In this document: positions 52,267 to 61,533 of the stretch, piece after piece
Numbering within the stretch: the first letter of the stretch is position 1
Layout of the letters: every line of letters starts with the position of its first letter
NCBI RefSeq assembly: GCF_003952365.1
Contig: NZ_CP034443.1
Coordinates: forward strand, 2,163,001-2,227,000
Reading direction: 5' to 3'
Source of the DNA: Mesorhizobium sp. M9A.F.Ca.ET.002.03.1.2
GTDB taxonomy: Bacteria; Pseudomonadota; Alphaproteobacteria; Rhizobiales; Rhizobiaceae
Length of the DNA: 64,000 nt
The notes under the pieces: model-generated
Databases searched by the model: none
What the model was told of the DNA's origin: nothing
What the model saw: only the letters and a program-made list of their open reading frames with translations
Made by a program: the position numbers and the translations under genes

Positions 52267-53447
52267 TGTCGAAGCGTCTAAGCAGGTTCCGCAAAAGTGT
52301 CTCACGGTTTTGCGACAAGAACCTGCGGCAAACAAAAGAATCCAAGCAGGCGTTCGTGGGCCAGCCCGCGAATGCCTGCTTAGCGCTCGCTCTGATTCTC
52401 CCGCTGGTCCTCGCCAGCGCCTTGCCGGCGTCTGCCGCGGTCAAGGCTTCCGACGTGATCCAGCGGGCGATCGACGGCTTTGTCCGCCCGGCCTATGCGC
52501 GCCTGCACGACCATGCGGACAGCCTGACCAAGGCAATGCGCACGCTTTGCGACGCGCCCTCGCAGGACCATCTCGATGCGGCGCGCGCCGAATTCTCCGG
52601 CACCGTGGATGCTTGGTCGGTCGTGGAGATCATCCGCATCGGACCGATCACGCAGGACAACCGGCTGGAGCGCATGCTGTTTTGGCCGGACCGCAAGAGC
52701 ATCGGCCTGAGGCAGGTGCAGGCGGCGCTGGCCAATAAGGATCAGACAGCCGCCGATCCGGCCCAGCTGGCGGCAAAGAGCGTCGCCATGCAAGGGCTTG
52801 GTGCGCTGGAGTTCGTGCTTTATGGCGATGGCGCGGAAACGCTCGCCGGCAAGGACGATCCCTATCGCTGCGCTTACGGCGCGGCTGTCGCCGGCAACAT
52901 CGACACGATTGCCGCCGATGTCAGCGACGCCTGGAACAAGCCCGACGGCTTTGCCGAGCTTTGGGCCAATCCGGGGCCGCGAAACGCGCTTTACCGCGAT
53001 GGTACGGAAGCGGTGACCGAACTGGTCGGTGTCTTCATCAACGAGTTGGAAATGGTCCGCGACGTGCGCCTGAAAGGCTTTCTGGGCGGCAATCCGGAAG
53101 CCGACAAGCCGAAACAGGCGATCTATTGGCGTTCGCAAAACACGGCGCGTTCGCTGACCGGAAATCTTGCGGGCATGAACGCGCTGTTCCAGGCCTCGCA
53201 GCTTGGCGACGCGCTGTCGCCTGATGCACGCTGGATGGCGGAATCGATCCATATCCAGCTCGTCAACGGTGCCGCCGACGCCACGGCCATCAGAGGTCCG
53301 ATCGATAAGGCGCTCGTCGACCCGGCGCTGCGCCAGAAGCTCGATCACTTTTCGCTGGTGACATCCAGCCTGTCGACCCTGATCGGCACCAGGCTGACCG
53401 CCGAATTCGGCCTGACCGCCGGCTTTTCGTCGCTGGATGGTGACTGA
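52266..53447 (+). CDS. Imelysin-family protein (second) with repeat-derived N-terminus
   Basis: A 393-residue imelysin-like periplasmic protein, more diverged than the first. The family motif is MQGLGALEFVLYGDG, in which GxHxxE is replaced by GLGALE, so the motif histidine is missing; an AYARLHDHAD helix lies near the mature start. The signal (LALALILPLVLASALPASAA) begins only at residue ~38. Residues ~5-38 are encoded by a type 4 palindromic element and look like an acquired extension. ATG 52266 overlaps the preceding stop codon. An in-frame GTG near 52356 would give a shorter signal and is an alternative start. Confidence 0.88.
   Translation: MSKRLSRFRKSVSRFCDKNLRQTKESKQAFVGQPANACLALALILPLVLASALPASAAVKASDVIQRAIDGFVRPAYARLHDHADSLTKAMRTLCDAPSQDHLDAARAEFSGTVDAWSVVEIIRIGPITQDNRLERMLFWPDRKSIGLRQVQAALANKDQTAADPAQLAAKSVAMQGLGALEFVLYGDGAETLAGKDDPYRCAYGAAVAGNIDTIAADVSDAWNKPDGFAELWANPGPRNALYRDGTEAVTELVGVFINELEMVRDVRLKGFLGGNPEADKPKQAIYWRSQNTARSLTGNLAGMNALFQASQLGDALSPDARWMAESIHIQLVNGAADATAIRGPIDKALVDPALRQKLDHFSLVTSSLSTLIGTRLTAEFGLTAGFSSLDGD
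52280..52382. repeat. Type 4 palindromic element inside a coding region
   Basis: Palindrome AGCAGGTTCCGCAAAA..TTTTGCGACAAGAACCTGC, spacer AAACAAAAGAATCC, then palindrome AAGCAGGCGTTCG/CGAATGCCTGCTT. The architecture equals 30084-30192. It has no stop codon in the imelysin frame and encodes residues ~5-38 of that protein. Confidence 0.85.
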
Positions 53448-53567
53448 GCATGATCCCGAAACGGTATCGAATTTTGGGGCGAGTTACTTGGCGAGGAAGT
53501 TTTGACCGGCCGGACGCGCTTGCGTTGACGGATCGCACACTTTGGAGATTGGCCGAAACGCCCATCG

Positions 53568-53757
53568 CTTCGTCATCCTGGGGCGGAGCAAGGAGCGCAG
53601 CGACGCGGCGCAGACCCCAGGATCCATGCCGTGACCTCAGAGCGTTGCTTAGGTGCAGAATTCTGCTCCGCAGTACTCTTCGGCTGAGATTACGGCATGG
53701 ATCCCTGGGTCTCCGCGACGGAGCTTCGCTCCTGCTCCGCCCAAGGATGACGAAGTT
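53568..53757. repeat. Type 2 palindromic element, intact copy
   Basis: It runs from GCTTCGTCATCCTGGGGCGG to GCCCAAGGATGACGAAG, with inner arms CCATGCCGTG/TACGGCATGG. It carries two intact copies of the IS110 target, GGATCCATGCC at 53620-53630 and its inverse GGCATGGATCC at 53694-53704. It occupies most of the 445-nt gap between the second imelysin and the DUF1513-type gene, so an operon transcript would carry a long hairpin here. Confidence 0.88.
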
Positions 53758-53892
53758 GGGGAGGCTTCGGCCAATCCCGAACGTCTGCGATGATCCATTC
53801 AAACGATCGATGGGTGCGGGGTGCCAAGAAGCCCTCCGATCTGTCAAAATCATCGTGTCGAGGAATGGGACCGTGCCCGAGAGGGCGGTCTC

Positions 53893-54999
53893 TTGAGGAC
53901 GCCCCTCATCGATCGCCGTGATTTCCTCAGGGCGGCAGGCGTTGGCTTTGCGGCGGCCATGGCGCCGTCCGCATGGGCGAAGACGCTTAGCACGGACGCT
54001 GTCTTCGCCACCGCTTTCGTCAAGCGTGACGGCAGCTATGGCGCAGCCATCCTCTCAGAGGCCGGCAAGGTCTTGCATGCCATCGACCTGCCCGCCCGCG
54101 GTCACGATGTCACCTTCGATCCGGTGTCGAAGCGCTCCGTGGTCTTTGCCAGGCAGCCCGGCACTTTCGCGGTGGTTTTCGACCACACCGGCCGCGACGA
54201 GCCGCTGACCATTGCCAGCGTCAGTGGACGGCATTTCTTCGGCCACGGCGTGTTCTCGACCGACGGTGCCCTGCTCTACGCCACAGAGAACGACTTCGAC
54301 AACGCCGCCGGCGTGGTCGGCGTCTATGACGCGCGCGCGAAATTCAGGCGCGTCAGCGAGTTCCCGACCTACGGCATGGGTTCGCACGAGCTTCTGCTGC
54401 TGGGTGACGGCAGGACGATCGCCGTCGCCAATGGCGGCATCGAGACGCATCCGGATTTCGGCCGCGTCGAGCTCAACATCGCGACGATGAAGCCTTCCTA
54501 TGCGCTGGTCGACCGCCTCACCGGCGACCTCATTGAAAAGCACGAACTGCCGGCCGCACTTCACCAGCTTTCGATCCGTCACATGGATGCCGACCAGTCC
54601 GGCACGGTCTGGTTCGGTTGCCAGTACAGGGGGCCGGGCACCGATCGTCCGCTGCTGGTCGGCCGCGCCGCTCGCGGCGAGGATCTGCGGCTGCTCGACA
54701 TGCCGCAGGACGTGCTTTCGGGCTTCAGGAACTACATCGGCTCGGTCGCCGCCAATATCGCCGCCGGCACCGTCGCCGTGTCCTCGCCGCAAGGCAACTC
54801 GCTTGCGGTGATCGATGCGGCCAGCGGCCGGATCGTCGCCACCAACGCACTAGCCGAGGTCTGCGGCGTGGCACCTGACAAGACGAGCTTCATGACGACG
54901 ACGGGCACCGGCGAAATCGTCGAAGCGGGCGGCGCGACACGGTCCGAACCCGACTATGTCTGGGACAATCACATGCTGCGCATCGAGCCGGCCGGGTAG
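53893..54999 (+). CDS. DUF1513-type beta-propeller protein, Tat-exported
   Basis: A 368-residue exported protein. The N-terminus holds a twin-arginine signal (IDRRDFLRAAGVGFAAAMAPSAWA). The remainder is a repeated strand pattern (GHDVTFDPVSKRSVVFARQPG, RHFFGHGVFSTDGALLYATEND) typical of the seven-bladed DUF1513 fold. The family accompanies imelysin and di-heme genes in iron operons, with unknown activity. No ATG fits; TTG 53893 is preceded by GAGAGGGCGG and gives a well-formed Tat signal. A palindromic element separates it from the rest of the operon, so its expression may be partly independent. Confidence 0.88.
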   Translation: MRTPLIDRRDFLRAAGVGFAAAMAPSAWAKTLSTDAVFATAFVKRDGSYGAAILSEAGKVLHAIDLPARGHDVTFDPVSKRSVVFARQPGTFAVVFDHTGRDEPLTIASVSGRHFFGHGVFSTDGALLYATENDFDNAAGVVGVYDARAKFRRVSEFPTYGMGSHELLLLGDGRTIAVANGGIETHPDFGRVELNIATMKPSYALVDRLTGDLIEKHELPAALHQLSIRHMDADQSGTVWFGCQYRGPGTDRPLLVGRAARGEDLRLLDMPQDVLSGFRNYIGSVAANIAAGTVAVSSPQGNSLAVIDAASGRIVATNALAEVCGVAPDKTSFMTTTGTGEIVEAGGATRSEPDYVWDNHMLRIEPAG

Positions 55000-55169
55000 T
55001 TCCGGAACGGTTCCCCAACGGTTACGTTCGCTGGAAGTTACCGTCTTCAGGCGAAGCGAAGCCGCCGAACGATTTATGCATTATCCCCTTGCGGCGATGA
55101 GCCATGGCGGGCACAGGGAAATTGTTTTTCGAACCCTGTGCCCAAGTGGGTGCTCCAACCGGTCGCCTC

Positions 55170-55874
55170 ATGAAGTTGCTTGCCATCGACTGTGCCGCCA
55201 ATCTCTGCGCCGCCTGTGTCTACGACACAGCGGCCGGGAAAGAGCTCGGCCGCTCGGTGCTCGATCTCGGCAAGGGCCATGCCGAGCATTTGATGGCCGT
55301 GATCGAAGAGGCGTTGAAGACCGGCGGGACCGACTATGCCGGCCTTGGCGCCATCGCTGTCTCCACCGGCCCGGGCTCGTTCACCGGCCTGCGCGTCGGC
55401 GTCTCGACGGCGCGGGGCCTGGCGTTGGCGCTGAAAATCCCGGCAATCGGGGTGACGACGCTGGAAGCCTTGGCAGCGCAAGCGGAAGAGACCTTTCCCG
55501 GCCGCGCCGTGCTGGCCGCGCTCGACGCCGGCCGTGACGAAATCCACGCAGCATTTTACGACGACGTGTCGGTCCTGCGCTATGGTCCGGCCGTGACCAC
55601 GCTTTCGCAAGCCGCCGCCATGGCGGCGGATAGTTCTCCGGTTCTTGCCGGCACGGCGGCAACGCAAATCGCCGCGTCGGCCGGGCGCGCCTTCGACATC
55701 GGCCCGACAAGTGCCACGGCCGACGTCGCCGTCTATGCCCGGCTGGCCGCCGCCCAAGGTGCCGGTAAAAAGGGTGAAGGCGAAAAGCCGAAACCGCTCT
55801 ATCTGCGCGGCGCGGACGCCAAGCCGCAGGCAGGCTTTATCCTGTCCAGGAAGAAAGCCGGGAAGAAAAACTGA
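55170..55874 (+). CDS. tsaB: tRNA threonylcarbamoyladenosine biosynthesis protein TsaB
   Basis: A 234-residue ASKHA-fold protein, partner of TsaD in making the t6A modification at tRNA position 37. It starts MKLLAIDCAANLCAACVYD and holds the hallmark STGPGSFTGLRVGVSTARGL. C-terminal residues are lysine-rich (KGEGEKPKPLYLRGADAKPQ), the usual YLR(A)PD-like end. The stop codon overlaps rimI (TGATG). First gene of the housekeeping run that continues to lnt. Confidence 0.94.
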   Translation: MKLLAIDCAANLCAACVYDTAAGKELGRSVLDLGKGHAEHLMAVIEEALKTGGTDYAGLGAIAVSTGPGSFTGLRVGVSTARGLALALKIPAIGVTTLEALAAQAEETFPGRAVLAALDAGRDEIHAAFYDDVSVLRYGPAVTTLSQAAAMAADSSPVLAGTAATQIAASAGRAFDIGPTSATADVAVYARLAAAQGAGKKGEGEKPKPLYLRGADAKPQAGFILSRKKAGKKN

Positions 55875-56368
55875 TGCGCATTCCTTTCCTCCAGCCGCGC
55901 CGCAGGGACTATGCGCTCGAGCCGCTGACGATTGCCGACAGCCCGGCTGTGTCCGTGCTGCATCGCGAGGATTTCGTGCGGCCGTGGACCGACGGCGAGT
56001 TTGCCGCGTTGCTAGAGCAGGACACGGTGTTCGGCTATGCCGCGCGCGAGACCGGACAGGGCTCCAAGCCGCCGGTCGGTTTCGTGCTGGCGCGCCTGGC
56101 TGCCGGCGAAGGCGAGATCCTGACCGTCGCGGTGGCGCGCTCCCATCGCCGCCAGGGGCTTGGCTGGCAATTGATGGACGCCGTGCTGCGCGAACTGCAC
56201 GCGCAACGCGCCGAGGCGCTTTTCCTCGAGGTCGACGAGACCAACATAGCTGCGATCGCGCTCTACCGGCGGCTGGGGTTCCGCGAGGTTGGCAAGCGCC
56301 CCAACTATTACAGGTCGCCCGAGCACGGCCCGACCGGGGCGCTTGTCATGCGCCGCGATCTTCGCTAG
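55874..56368 (+). CDS. rimI: Ribosomal protein S18 alanine N-acetyltransferase (GNAT)
   Basis: A 164-residue GNAT acetyltransferase. The acetyl-CoA motif A is VAVARSHRRQGLGWQLMDAV (RRQGLG), followed by ALFLEVDETNIAAIALYRRLGF. In E. coli RimI acetylates the N-terminus of ribosomal protein S18. Position directly after tsaB is the usual alphaproteobacterial context and supports the assignment. It is coupled to tsaB by overlapping stop and start. Confidence 0.9.
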   Translation: MRIPFLQPRRRDYALEPLTIADSPAVSVLHREDFVRPWTDGEFAALLEQDTVFGYAARETGQGSKPPVGFVLARLAAGEGEILTVAVARSHRRQGLGWQLMDAVLRELHAQRAEALFLEVDETNIAAIALYRRLGFREVGKRPNYYRSPEHGPTGALVMRRDLR

Positions 56369-56389
56369 CCAAACGTCGGGGTGGAGCGG

Positions 56390-57190
56390 ATGATCGGAAA
56401 AATCAGGATTTTCCTGGCGCTGGGCCTCGTTGTCGGCGGCTCGTTGATGCTCGTGCCGTTGCAGATCCTGTCGATGAAGACCGGGCTCTGGCGCGAGACG
56501 TTCATCCTGAAGATCTGGCACCGGCTGATCGTCAGGGCATTGGGCATGCGCATCCATGTCAAGGGAACCCTGTCCAGCCAGCGCCCTTTATTGGTCGCGT
56601 CTAACCACATTTCCTGGACCGACATCATGGTGCTGGGGTCCAAGGTCGACGTGAAGTTTATCGCCAGGGCTGATATGGCCGGCTGGCCGTTGATCGGCAT
56701 GTTGTCGAAGCTGCAGCGCACCGTCTTCATCGAGCGCGAGCGCAAGCGTTCGTCGGGCGACCAGGCGAGCGAGATCGCCAACCGTATGGCTAAGGGCGAC
56801 GCCATGGTGCTGTTTGCCGAAGGTTCGACTGGCGACGGCAACATGATCCTGCCGTTCAAGAGCACGCTGTTCGGCGCCGCCTCGATGGCGATTTCGGAAG
56901 GGGCGGCCGAAACAGTCTTCATCCAGCCGGTGGCGATCGTCTACACGCGCCTGCATGGCGTGCCGCTCGGCCGCAGGCACCGGCCGATTGCCGCCTGGAT
57001 CGGTGATGAGGATTTGGTGCCGCATCTGAAGGTTCTGATGGCGGAAGGCGGGCTCGATGTCGAAGTGCATTTCGGCGAGCCGGTCGCCTTTTCCAAGGGC
57101 TCCAGCCGCAAGGAAACGGCAAGGCTGATGGAAAGCCAGGTGCGTGATATGGTGCAGGCCGCGCTCGCCGATCCGCGCCCGAGCCGGTAA
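56390..57190 (+). CDS. plsC: 1-acyl-sn-glycerol-3-phosphate acyltransferase
   Basis: A 266-residue membrane acyltransferase that makes phosphatidic acid from lysophosphatidic acid. One or two N-terminal hydrophobic helices (IFLALGLVVGGSLMLVPLQIL) precede the catalytic NHISWTD (HxxxxD motif). The acyl-acceptor motif FAEGSTGDGNMILPFKS follows, then FIQPVAIVYTR. OlsA-type ornithine-lipid acyltransferases share these motifs and cannot be ruled out. ATG 56390 with GGAG just upstream is chosen; a GTG at 56381 is the alternative. It lies 22 nt after rimI. Confidence 0.88.
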   Translation: MIGKIRIFLALGLVVGGSLMLVPLQILSMKTGLWRETFILKIWHRLIVRALGMRIHVKGTLSSQRPLLVASNHISWTDIMVLGSKVDVKFIARADMAGWPLIGMLSKLQRTVFIERERKRSSGDQASEIANRMAKGDAMVLFAEGSTGDGNMILPFKSTLFGAASMAISEGAAETVFIQPVAIVYTRLHGVPLGRRHRPIAAWIGDEDLVPHLKVLMAEGGLDVEVHFGEPVAFSKGSSRKETARLMESQVRDMVQAALADPRPSR

Positions 57191-57253
57191 GCCGGAAAGG
57201 CGCCGGCCAGAATCGCCTGTTTTTTGTCAGGGAAAAGCGTTAGAAGCCGCCGG

Positions 57254-58663
57254 ATGGAACTGAACACGATAGAACGGGACGACATCGAAAGCGCAGCCGA
57301 AAGTGCGGTCGCGCCGTCCGCCGCGGCCAGGAAGGTCTTCGTCAAGACTTATGGCTGCCAGATGAACGTCTACGATTCGCAGCGCATGACCGACGCGCTG
57401 GCCGCCGACGGCTATGTGGCGACGGACGCCATTGGCGAAGCCGATCTGGTGCTGCTCAACACCTGCCATATCCGCGAGAAGGCGGCGGAGAAGGTCTATT
57501 CCGAACTCGGCCGCATTCGGGAGATGAAGGCCGAACGGGCTCAGGCCGGCCGCGAGATGCTGGTCGGTGTCGCCGGCTGCGTGGCGCAGGCCGAGGGGTC
57601 CGAGATCATCCGCCGCTCGCCGGCCGTCGATCTGGTCATCGGCCCGCAGACCTATCACCGGCTGCCCAACGTGCTGGCACGGGTGCGCGGCGGCGAAAAG
57701 ATCGTCGAGACCGAGTATGCCGTGGAGGACAAGTTCGATCACTTGCCGCGGCCGAAACGCGCCGAGATCATCAAGCGCGGCGTCACCGCGTTCCTGACCG
57801 TGCAGGAAGGCTGCGACAAGTTCTGCACCTTCTGCGTCGTGCCCTACACCAGGGGCTCGGAAGTCTCCCGGCCGGTGGCGCAGATCGTCGCCGAGGCCGA
57901 GCGGCTGGCGCAAGCCGGCGTGCGCGAGGTGACGCTGCTTGGCCAGAACGTCAATGCCTGGCATGGCCAAGGAGAAAACGGCGCCGAATGGGGCCTTGGC
58001 CGCCTGCTGTTTAGGCTGGCCGAGATCCCCGGGCTTTCGCGGCTGCGCTACACCACCAGCCATCCGCGCGACATGGACGACGAACTGGTCGCCGCCCACC
58101 GCGACCTGCCGGCGCTGATGCCCTATCTGCATTTGCCGGTGCAATCGGGTTCGGACCGCATTCTCAAGGCGATGAACCGCAGACATACGGCAAAGGACTA
58201 TCTGAAGCTGCTCGACCGGATCCGCGCCGCGCGGAGCGACATCGCGCTTTCGGGCGACTTCATCGTCGGCTTTCCCGGCGAGACGGATGCGGATTTCGAG
58301 GCGACGATGGAACTGGTCCGTCGGGTGAATTACGCCTCGGCCTTCTCGTTCAAATATTCGCCGCGCCCCGGCACGCCGGGCGCGGAGATGACCGATCATG
58401 TGCCGGAAGCCGTCAAGGACGAGCGCCTGCAACGGCTGCAGGCGCTGCTGCTGAAGCAGCAGCAGGATTTCGGCGCGAGCCTGGTCGGCAGCACCATCGA
58501 CACGCTGATCGAGAAGCCCGGCCGTCAGGCCGGCCAGAAGGTTGGCCGCTCGCCGTGGCTGCAGCCGGTTATTGTTGATGAAAAGGCCGGCGAAATCGGT
58601 GAGATTATCCAGGTACGAATCACGAAGACGGGTTACAACAGCCTGTTCGCCGAATTGGCCTGA
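57254..58663 (+). CDS. miaB: tRNA 2-methylthio-N6-isopentenyladenosine synthase MiaB
   Basis: A 469-residue radical-SAM methylthiotransferase modifying A37 in tRNAs that read UNN codons. The UPF0004 domain holds the auxiliary-cluster cysteines in [15 protein letters not shown] and VAGCVAQ. The radical-SAM motif is [27 protein letters not shown] and [13 protein letters not shown] follow, with a C-terminal TRAM domain. It has a ~30-residue N-terminal extension before [12 protein letters not shown] 57254 is chosen because an earlier start would run into the plsC spacer. Confidence 0.95.
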   Translation: MELNTIERDDIESAAESAVAPSAAARKVFVKTYGCQMNVYDSQRMTDALAADGYVATDAIGEADLVLLNTCHIREKAAEKVYSELGRIREMKAERAQAGREMLVGVAGCVAQAEGSEIIRRSPAVDLVIGPQTYHRLPNVLARVRGGEKIVETEYAVEDKFDHLPRPKRAEIIKRGVTAFLTVQEGCDKFCTFCVVPYTRGSEVSRPVAQIVAEAERLAQAGVREVTLLGQNVNAWHGQGENGAEWGLGRLLFRLAEIPGLSRLRYTTSHPRDMDDELVAAHRDLPALMPYLHLPVQSGSDRILKAMNRRHTAKDYLKLLDRIRAARSDIALSGDFIVGFPGETDADFEATMELVRRVNYASAFSFKYSPRPGTPGAEMTDHVPEAVKDERLQRLQALLLKQQQDFGASLVGSTIDTLIEKPGRQAGQKVGRSPWLQPVIVDEKAGEIGEIIQVRITKTGYNSLFAELA

Positions 58664-58689
58664 AGGTCTCGGCAGATGAGGAGAGACGG

Positions 58690-59739
58690 TTGAGCGCTGC
58701 GGAAGTGAAGAACCTGCCCCAGAATCTACCATCGGGGGCTTCGGATATGGCGCACATCGTTCTGACTTTCGACAACAACAAGCTTGCCAGCGCCCTTTAT
58801 GGCCAGTTCGACGAGAATCTGGCCAGGCTCGAGCAGAAGCTTGGCGTCGATATCCGCTCGCGCGGCAACCAGCTGACCATCAAGGGCTCCGCCTCGGCCG
58901 CCGAGCAGGCGCGCCGCGCCCTGGACAATCTCTACGGCATTCTCCAGAAAGGCGCCGACATCGGTCAGTCGGACGTCGACGGCGCCGTGCGCATGGCGAT
59001 TGCCGCCGACGACCAGCTGACGCTGCCGACGCTGGAGCGCAAGGGCAAGGTGTCCGCCGCCCAGATATCGACGCGCAAGAAGACGATCTATGCGCGTTCG
59101 CTCAACCAGGACGCCTACATGCGCGCGCTGGAGCGGTCCGAGCTTGTCTTCGGCATCGGCCCGGCCGGCACGGGAAAGACCTTCCTGGCGGTGGCGCATG
59201 CGGCGATGCTGCTCGAACGCGGCATGGTCGAGCGCATCGTGCTGTCGCGGCCGGCCGTCGAGGCCGGCGAGCGGCTTGGCTTCCTGCCCGGCGACATGAA
59301 GGAGAAGGTCGATCCCTATCTGCGGCCGCTCTACGACGCGCTTTACGAGATGATGCCGGCCGACAAGGTCGAACGGGCGATTTCCGCCGAGGTGATCGAG
59401 ATCGCGCCGCTGGCCTTCATGCGCGGCCGCACGCTGGCGCATGCCGCCGTCATCCTCGATGAGGCGCAGAACACCACGCCGATGCAGATGAAGATGTTCC
59501 TGACCCGCCTCGGCGAGAACTCGCGCATGATCGTCACCGGCGATCCGACCCAGATCGACCTGCCGCAAAACACCAAATCCGGCCTTGTCGAGGCGCTCAG
59601 GATTCTCGACGGCGTCACCGGCATGGTGACGGTCCGCTTCAACGAAGGCGACGTCGTCAGGCATCCGCTGGTCGCCGAGATCGTCAAGGCCTACGACCGC
59701 GACGGCAAGCTGGCCCGGGGCCTGGACGCCGAAGGCTAG
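58690..59739 (+). CDS. phoH: PhoH-like ATPase
   Basis: A 349-residue ATPase of the PhoH family, found with ybeY and thought to act in RNA metabolism. An N-terminal ~90-residue domain with KH-like pattern (LEQKLGVDIRSRGNQLTIKG) precedes Walker A GPAGTGKT at residues 157-164. LDEAQNTTPMQMKMFLTR is Walker B with its helix, and GDPTQIDLP follows. The start is TTG 58690, supported by GGAGAG 8 nt upstream and by the family N-terminus. A type 3 palindromic element starts 4 nt after the stop, before ybeY. Confidence 0.94.
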   Translation: MSAAEVKNLPQNLPSGASDMAHIVLTFDNNKLASALYGQFDENLARLEQKLGVDIRSRGNQLTIKGSASAAEQARRALDNLYGILQKGADIGQSDVDGAVRMAIAADDQLTLPTLERKGKVSAAQISTRKKTIYARSLNQDAYMRALERSELVFGIGPAGTGKTFLAVAHAAMLLERGMVERIVLSRPAVEAGERLGFLPGDMKEKVDPYLRPLYDALYEMMPADKVERAISAEVIEIAPLAFMRGRTLAHAAVILDEAQNTTPMQMKMFLTRLGENSRMIVTGDPTQIDLPQNTKSGLVEALRILDGVTGMVTVRFNEGDVVRHPLVAEIVKAYDRDGKLARGLDAEG

Positions 59740-59742
59740 AAC

Positions 59743-59838
59743 CATCGGACCCAAAGGTTGGAAACCGGTTTTGGGAAATCCGATGCTCAAACAAAAAGAT
59801 AGGGCGGTGGCACGGTACGATGCCAAAGTCCGCCGCTC
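59743..59838. repeat. Type 3 palindromic element, second copy
   Basis: It matches 29988-30083 block by block: CATCGGACCCAAAGGTTGGA, then GGTTTTGGGAAATCCGATGC, CTCAAACAAAAAGATAGGGC and AAAGTCCGCCGC. It lies between phoH and ybeY. Confidence 0.85.
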
Positions 59839-59858
59839 TGATGTGACGATGCGGCCTC

Positions 59859-60365
59859 ATGGCTGAGGACAGAGAGTCTGGCGGCGGGGGTTTTCCGGTC
59901 CCCGTCGACATCGATATGGCGGTCGAAGCGGGCGACTGGCCCGATGAGGCTGCGCTGATGCGGCTGGTCGATCGCGCGGTTGGCGCTGCTTTTGCCGAAA
60001 CCGGCGTAATCGGCCGTTCCGAACTGAGCATCGTCTTTTCAGACGATGCTCATATCCGCAGCCTCAATGCCGGCTGGCGCGGCAAGGACAAACCGACCAA
60101 CGTCCTGTCTTTCCCGGCCTTTCCGCCCGCAAAGGGCGGTCCGTTGCCGCCCATGCTGGGCGACATCGTGCTGGCCGCCGAAACGATCGCGCGGGAAGCC
60201 GCACTGGAAGACAAGCCCGTCGACAACCATATCACCCATCTCGTCATCCACGGCCTGCTGCATTTGCTGGGTTACGATCACGAGACCGACGCCGAGGCCG
60301 AGGAAATGGAAGCCGTCGAACGCTCAGCACTTGCGAGGCTTGCCATTCCCGATCCCTACGCGTAA
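59859..60365 (+). CDS. ybeY: Endoribonuclease YbeY
   Basis: A 168-residue single-strand-specific metal endoribonuclease involved in 16S rRNA 3' maturation and ribosome quality control. The zinc motif [18 protein letters not shown] (HxxxHxxxxxH) is complete. [20 protein letters not shown] and TNVLSFPA precede it, and [15 protein letters not shown] is the usual strand-helix. Length is normal. It follows phoH and precedes the tlyC-type gene, the conserved order. Confidence 0.95.
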   Translation: MAEDRESGGGGFPVPVDIDMAVEAGDWPDEAALMRLVDRAVGAAFAETGVIGRSELSIVFSDDAHIRSLNAGWRGKDKPTNVLSFPAFPPAKGGPLPPMLGDIVLAAETIAREAALEDKPVDNHITHLVIHGLLHLLGYDHETDAEAEEMEAVERSALARLAIPDPYA

Positions 60366-60392
60366 CTAAAAAGATCAAATGACCGGACGACG

Positions 60393-61466
60393 ATGAACGA
60401 CAAACCAGAGACTGCCGCCCGCCCAGACGCCGGCAGTGCGACCAAGCCATCCGAACAGACGGAAGAGGGCTCGAGTCCGAGTACCACGACCGGCAGCTTC
60501 GCCAGCGAGCCATCGCCTGCCGGTCCTTCCCTGTTCGATCGCGTGCTCGGCCTGTTCAGGCAACGCAACGGCACCAGCCTGCGCGAGGAGATCGCCGACG
60601 CGCTTGCCGAAACGGCGAGCGATGCCGGATCCTTCTCGCCGGGCGAACGGGCCATGCTCAACAACATCCTGCGCCTGCGCGAGGTGCGCGTCGAGGACGT
60701 GATGGTGCCGCGCGCCGACATCGAGGCGGTCGAGATCACGACGAACCTGGGCGATCTTCTGGGACTGTTCGAGCAATCCGGCCATTCCCGCATGCCGGTT
60801 TATTCGGAGACGCTCGACGACCCGCGCGGCATGGTCCACATCCGCGACGTGCTCGCCCACATCACCAAGACCGCCCGCGTCAGGAAGGGCAGGACGACCA
60901 GGAAGACCGCGGCCGCCACGCTTCTCGATCTTGCCAAGGTCGATCTCGCGCGCACCATCGGCGACCTGAATCTGATCCGCCCGGTGCTTTTCGTGCCGCC
61001 GTCGATGCTCGCCTCCGATCTCATGGGGCGGATGCAGGCGATGCGCACCCAGATGGCGCTGGTCATCGACGAATATGGCGGCACGGATGGTCTGGCTTCG
61101 CTCGAGGATATCGTCGAGATGGTGGTCGGCGACATCGAGGACGAGCATGACGACGACGAGCCGATGATCACCCAGACCGGCGAAGGCGTGTTCGTCGTCG
61201 ACGGCAAGGCCGAGATCGACGAAGTCGCCAAGATGATCGGCGAGGACTTCGCCGCCGGCGAGCACGGCGAATATGTCGATACGATCGGCGGCATGATCTT
61301 CAACACGCTTGGCCGTGTTCCGGCCCGCGGCGAAGTGGTGCAGGCCATACCTGGCTTCGAATTCCATGTGCTGGACGCCGACCCGCGCCGGGTCAAGCGC
61401 GTGCGCATCGTCGAGACCCCGAAGGGCGAGCGCCGCCGGCGCGCCGTCCGCGCCGAGCAGGTTTGA
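60393..61466 (+). CDS. tlyC: CBS-domain protein of the TlyC/CorC family
   Basis: A 357-residue protein without membrane segments. After a low-complexity N-terminus (~55 residues), two CBS domains (VEDVMVPRADIEAVEITTNL and PVLFVPPSMLASDLMGRMQA) bind nucleotides. A C-terminal CorC_HlyC domain follows (VDTIGGMIFNTLGRVPARGE). Relatives are called hemolysin C or magnesium/cobalt efflux CorC; here a housekeeping role is likely. The order ybeY-tlyC-lnt is conserved, but another hydrolase gene sits between tlyC and lnt in this genome. Confidence 0.92.
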   Translation: MNDKPETAARPDAGSATKPSEQTEEGSSPSTTTGSFASEPSPAGPSLFDRVLGLFRQRNGTSLREEIADALAETASDAGSFSPGERAMLNNILRLREVRVEDVMVPRADIEAVEITTNLGDLLGLFEQSGHSRMPVYSETLDDPRGMVHIRDVLAHITKTARVRKGRTTRKTAAATLLDLAKVDLARTIGDLNLIRPVLFVPPSMLASDLMGRMQAMRTQMALVIDEYGGTDGLASLEDIVEMVVGDIEDEHDDDEPMITQTGEGVFVVDGKAEIDEVAKMIGEDFAAGEHGEYVDTIGGMIFNTLGRVPARGEVVQAIPGFEFHVLDADPRRVKRVRIVETPKGERRRRAVRAEQV

Positions 61467-61533
61467 AAGACGCGGCTCGCCCGATGCGAGCCAATTCGTC
61501 TGGACGCTGCCCGGCGTACTGGTAGAATATCTG

